Assembly (NCBI GenBank): GCA_946059305.1
Contig: CAMGMU010000004.1
Location: 1 to 56,686, forward strand
DNA length: 56,686 bases
Direction: 5' to 3'
Origin: an uncultured Bacteroidales bacterium
Lineage (GTDB): Bacteria; Bacteroidota; Bacteroidia; Bacteroidales; Paludibacteraceae
The notes under the pieces were generated by a model that was not told the DNA's origin, did not search any database, and saw only the letters and a program-made list of their open reading frames with translations. Below, one piece after another: positions 56,665-56,686 of the stretch. A program made the position numbers and the translations under genes. Every line of letters starts with the position of its first letter. Within the stretch, counting starts at the first letter, position 1.

Positions 56665-56686
56665 TTATCAAAACTTAAATCTTATC

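Overview
This window is Bacteroidales chromosome, GC near 48%. Five promoters match the Bacteroidetes consensus (TTG, 19-20 bp, TAnnTTTG). The genes also fit: the Bat aerotolerance operon, Bacteroidales forms of PurF and PurC, and the NifU-like/GGGtGRT gene pair. A gut or rumen relative of Paludibacteraceae is plausible, but the sequence does not fix the genus.

Region 1 (1-1030, minus strand): the start of a GGGtGRT-family gene and an adjacent NifU-like scaffold gene with their own promoter.

Region 2 (1041-30103, minus strand) is the main feature. Twenty-one consecutive same-strand genes occupy 28.7 kb: pyrC-pyrK-pyrD-pyrF-pyrE-pyrB-guaB-guaA-purE-purL-purM-purH-purD-folD-purT-purB-purA-carA-carB-purC-purF. 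Together they encode every step from glutamine, bicarbonate and aspartate to UMP, and from PRPP to IMP, AMP and GMP (only a PurK partner for the class I PurE is missing). One canonical promoter is visible upstream of pyrC and one strong terminator downstream of purF. The pyrC promoter core is almost identical to that of a nearby tRNA-Glu gene. Individual enzymes are unusual: PurF has lost its glutaminase active site but keeps its PRPP loop and Fe-S cysteines; PyrB carries a PyrI-type zinc module at its C-terminus; PyrC lacks the usual N-terminal beta domain; PurL and PurB look like the Gram-positive subtypes. Several gaps hold hairpins, including a four-segment leader before purC with mutually exclusive pairings.

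Region 3 (30100-31900) is a non-coding and repeat-rich hinge. It has four tandem copies of a 58-bp palindromic unit, a promoter followed by an exceptional 24-bp inverted repeat, a small unknown gene, a 42-bp minisatellite, and tRNA-Glu(CTC) with its own promoter and terminator.

Region 4 (31859-45756, plus strand) holds housekeeping genes: nadE, a DsbD-type reductase, a hotdog thioesterase, mfd, kdsB, a small outer-membrane protein, lysS, gpsA and pgi.

Region 5 (46115-55872, plus strand) is the moxR/bat operon (moxR, DUF58 protein, membrane protein, batA, batB, batC, batD, batE), followed by a PAP2 phosphatase and udk. udk is a pyrimidine salvage gene.

Region 6 (55904-56686) contains direct repeats and what looks like a decayed prophage lysis module on the minus strand: a DS/DT-rich signal-anchored protein and the C-terminal remnant of an M15 peptidase.
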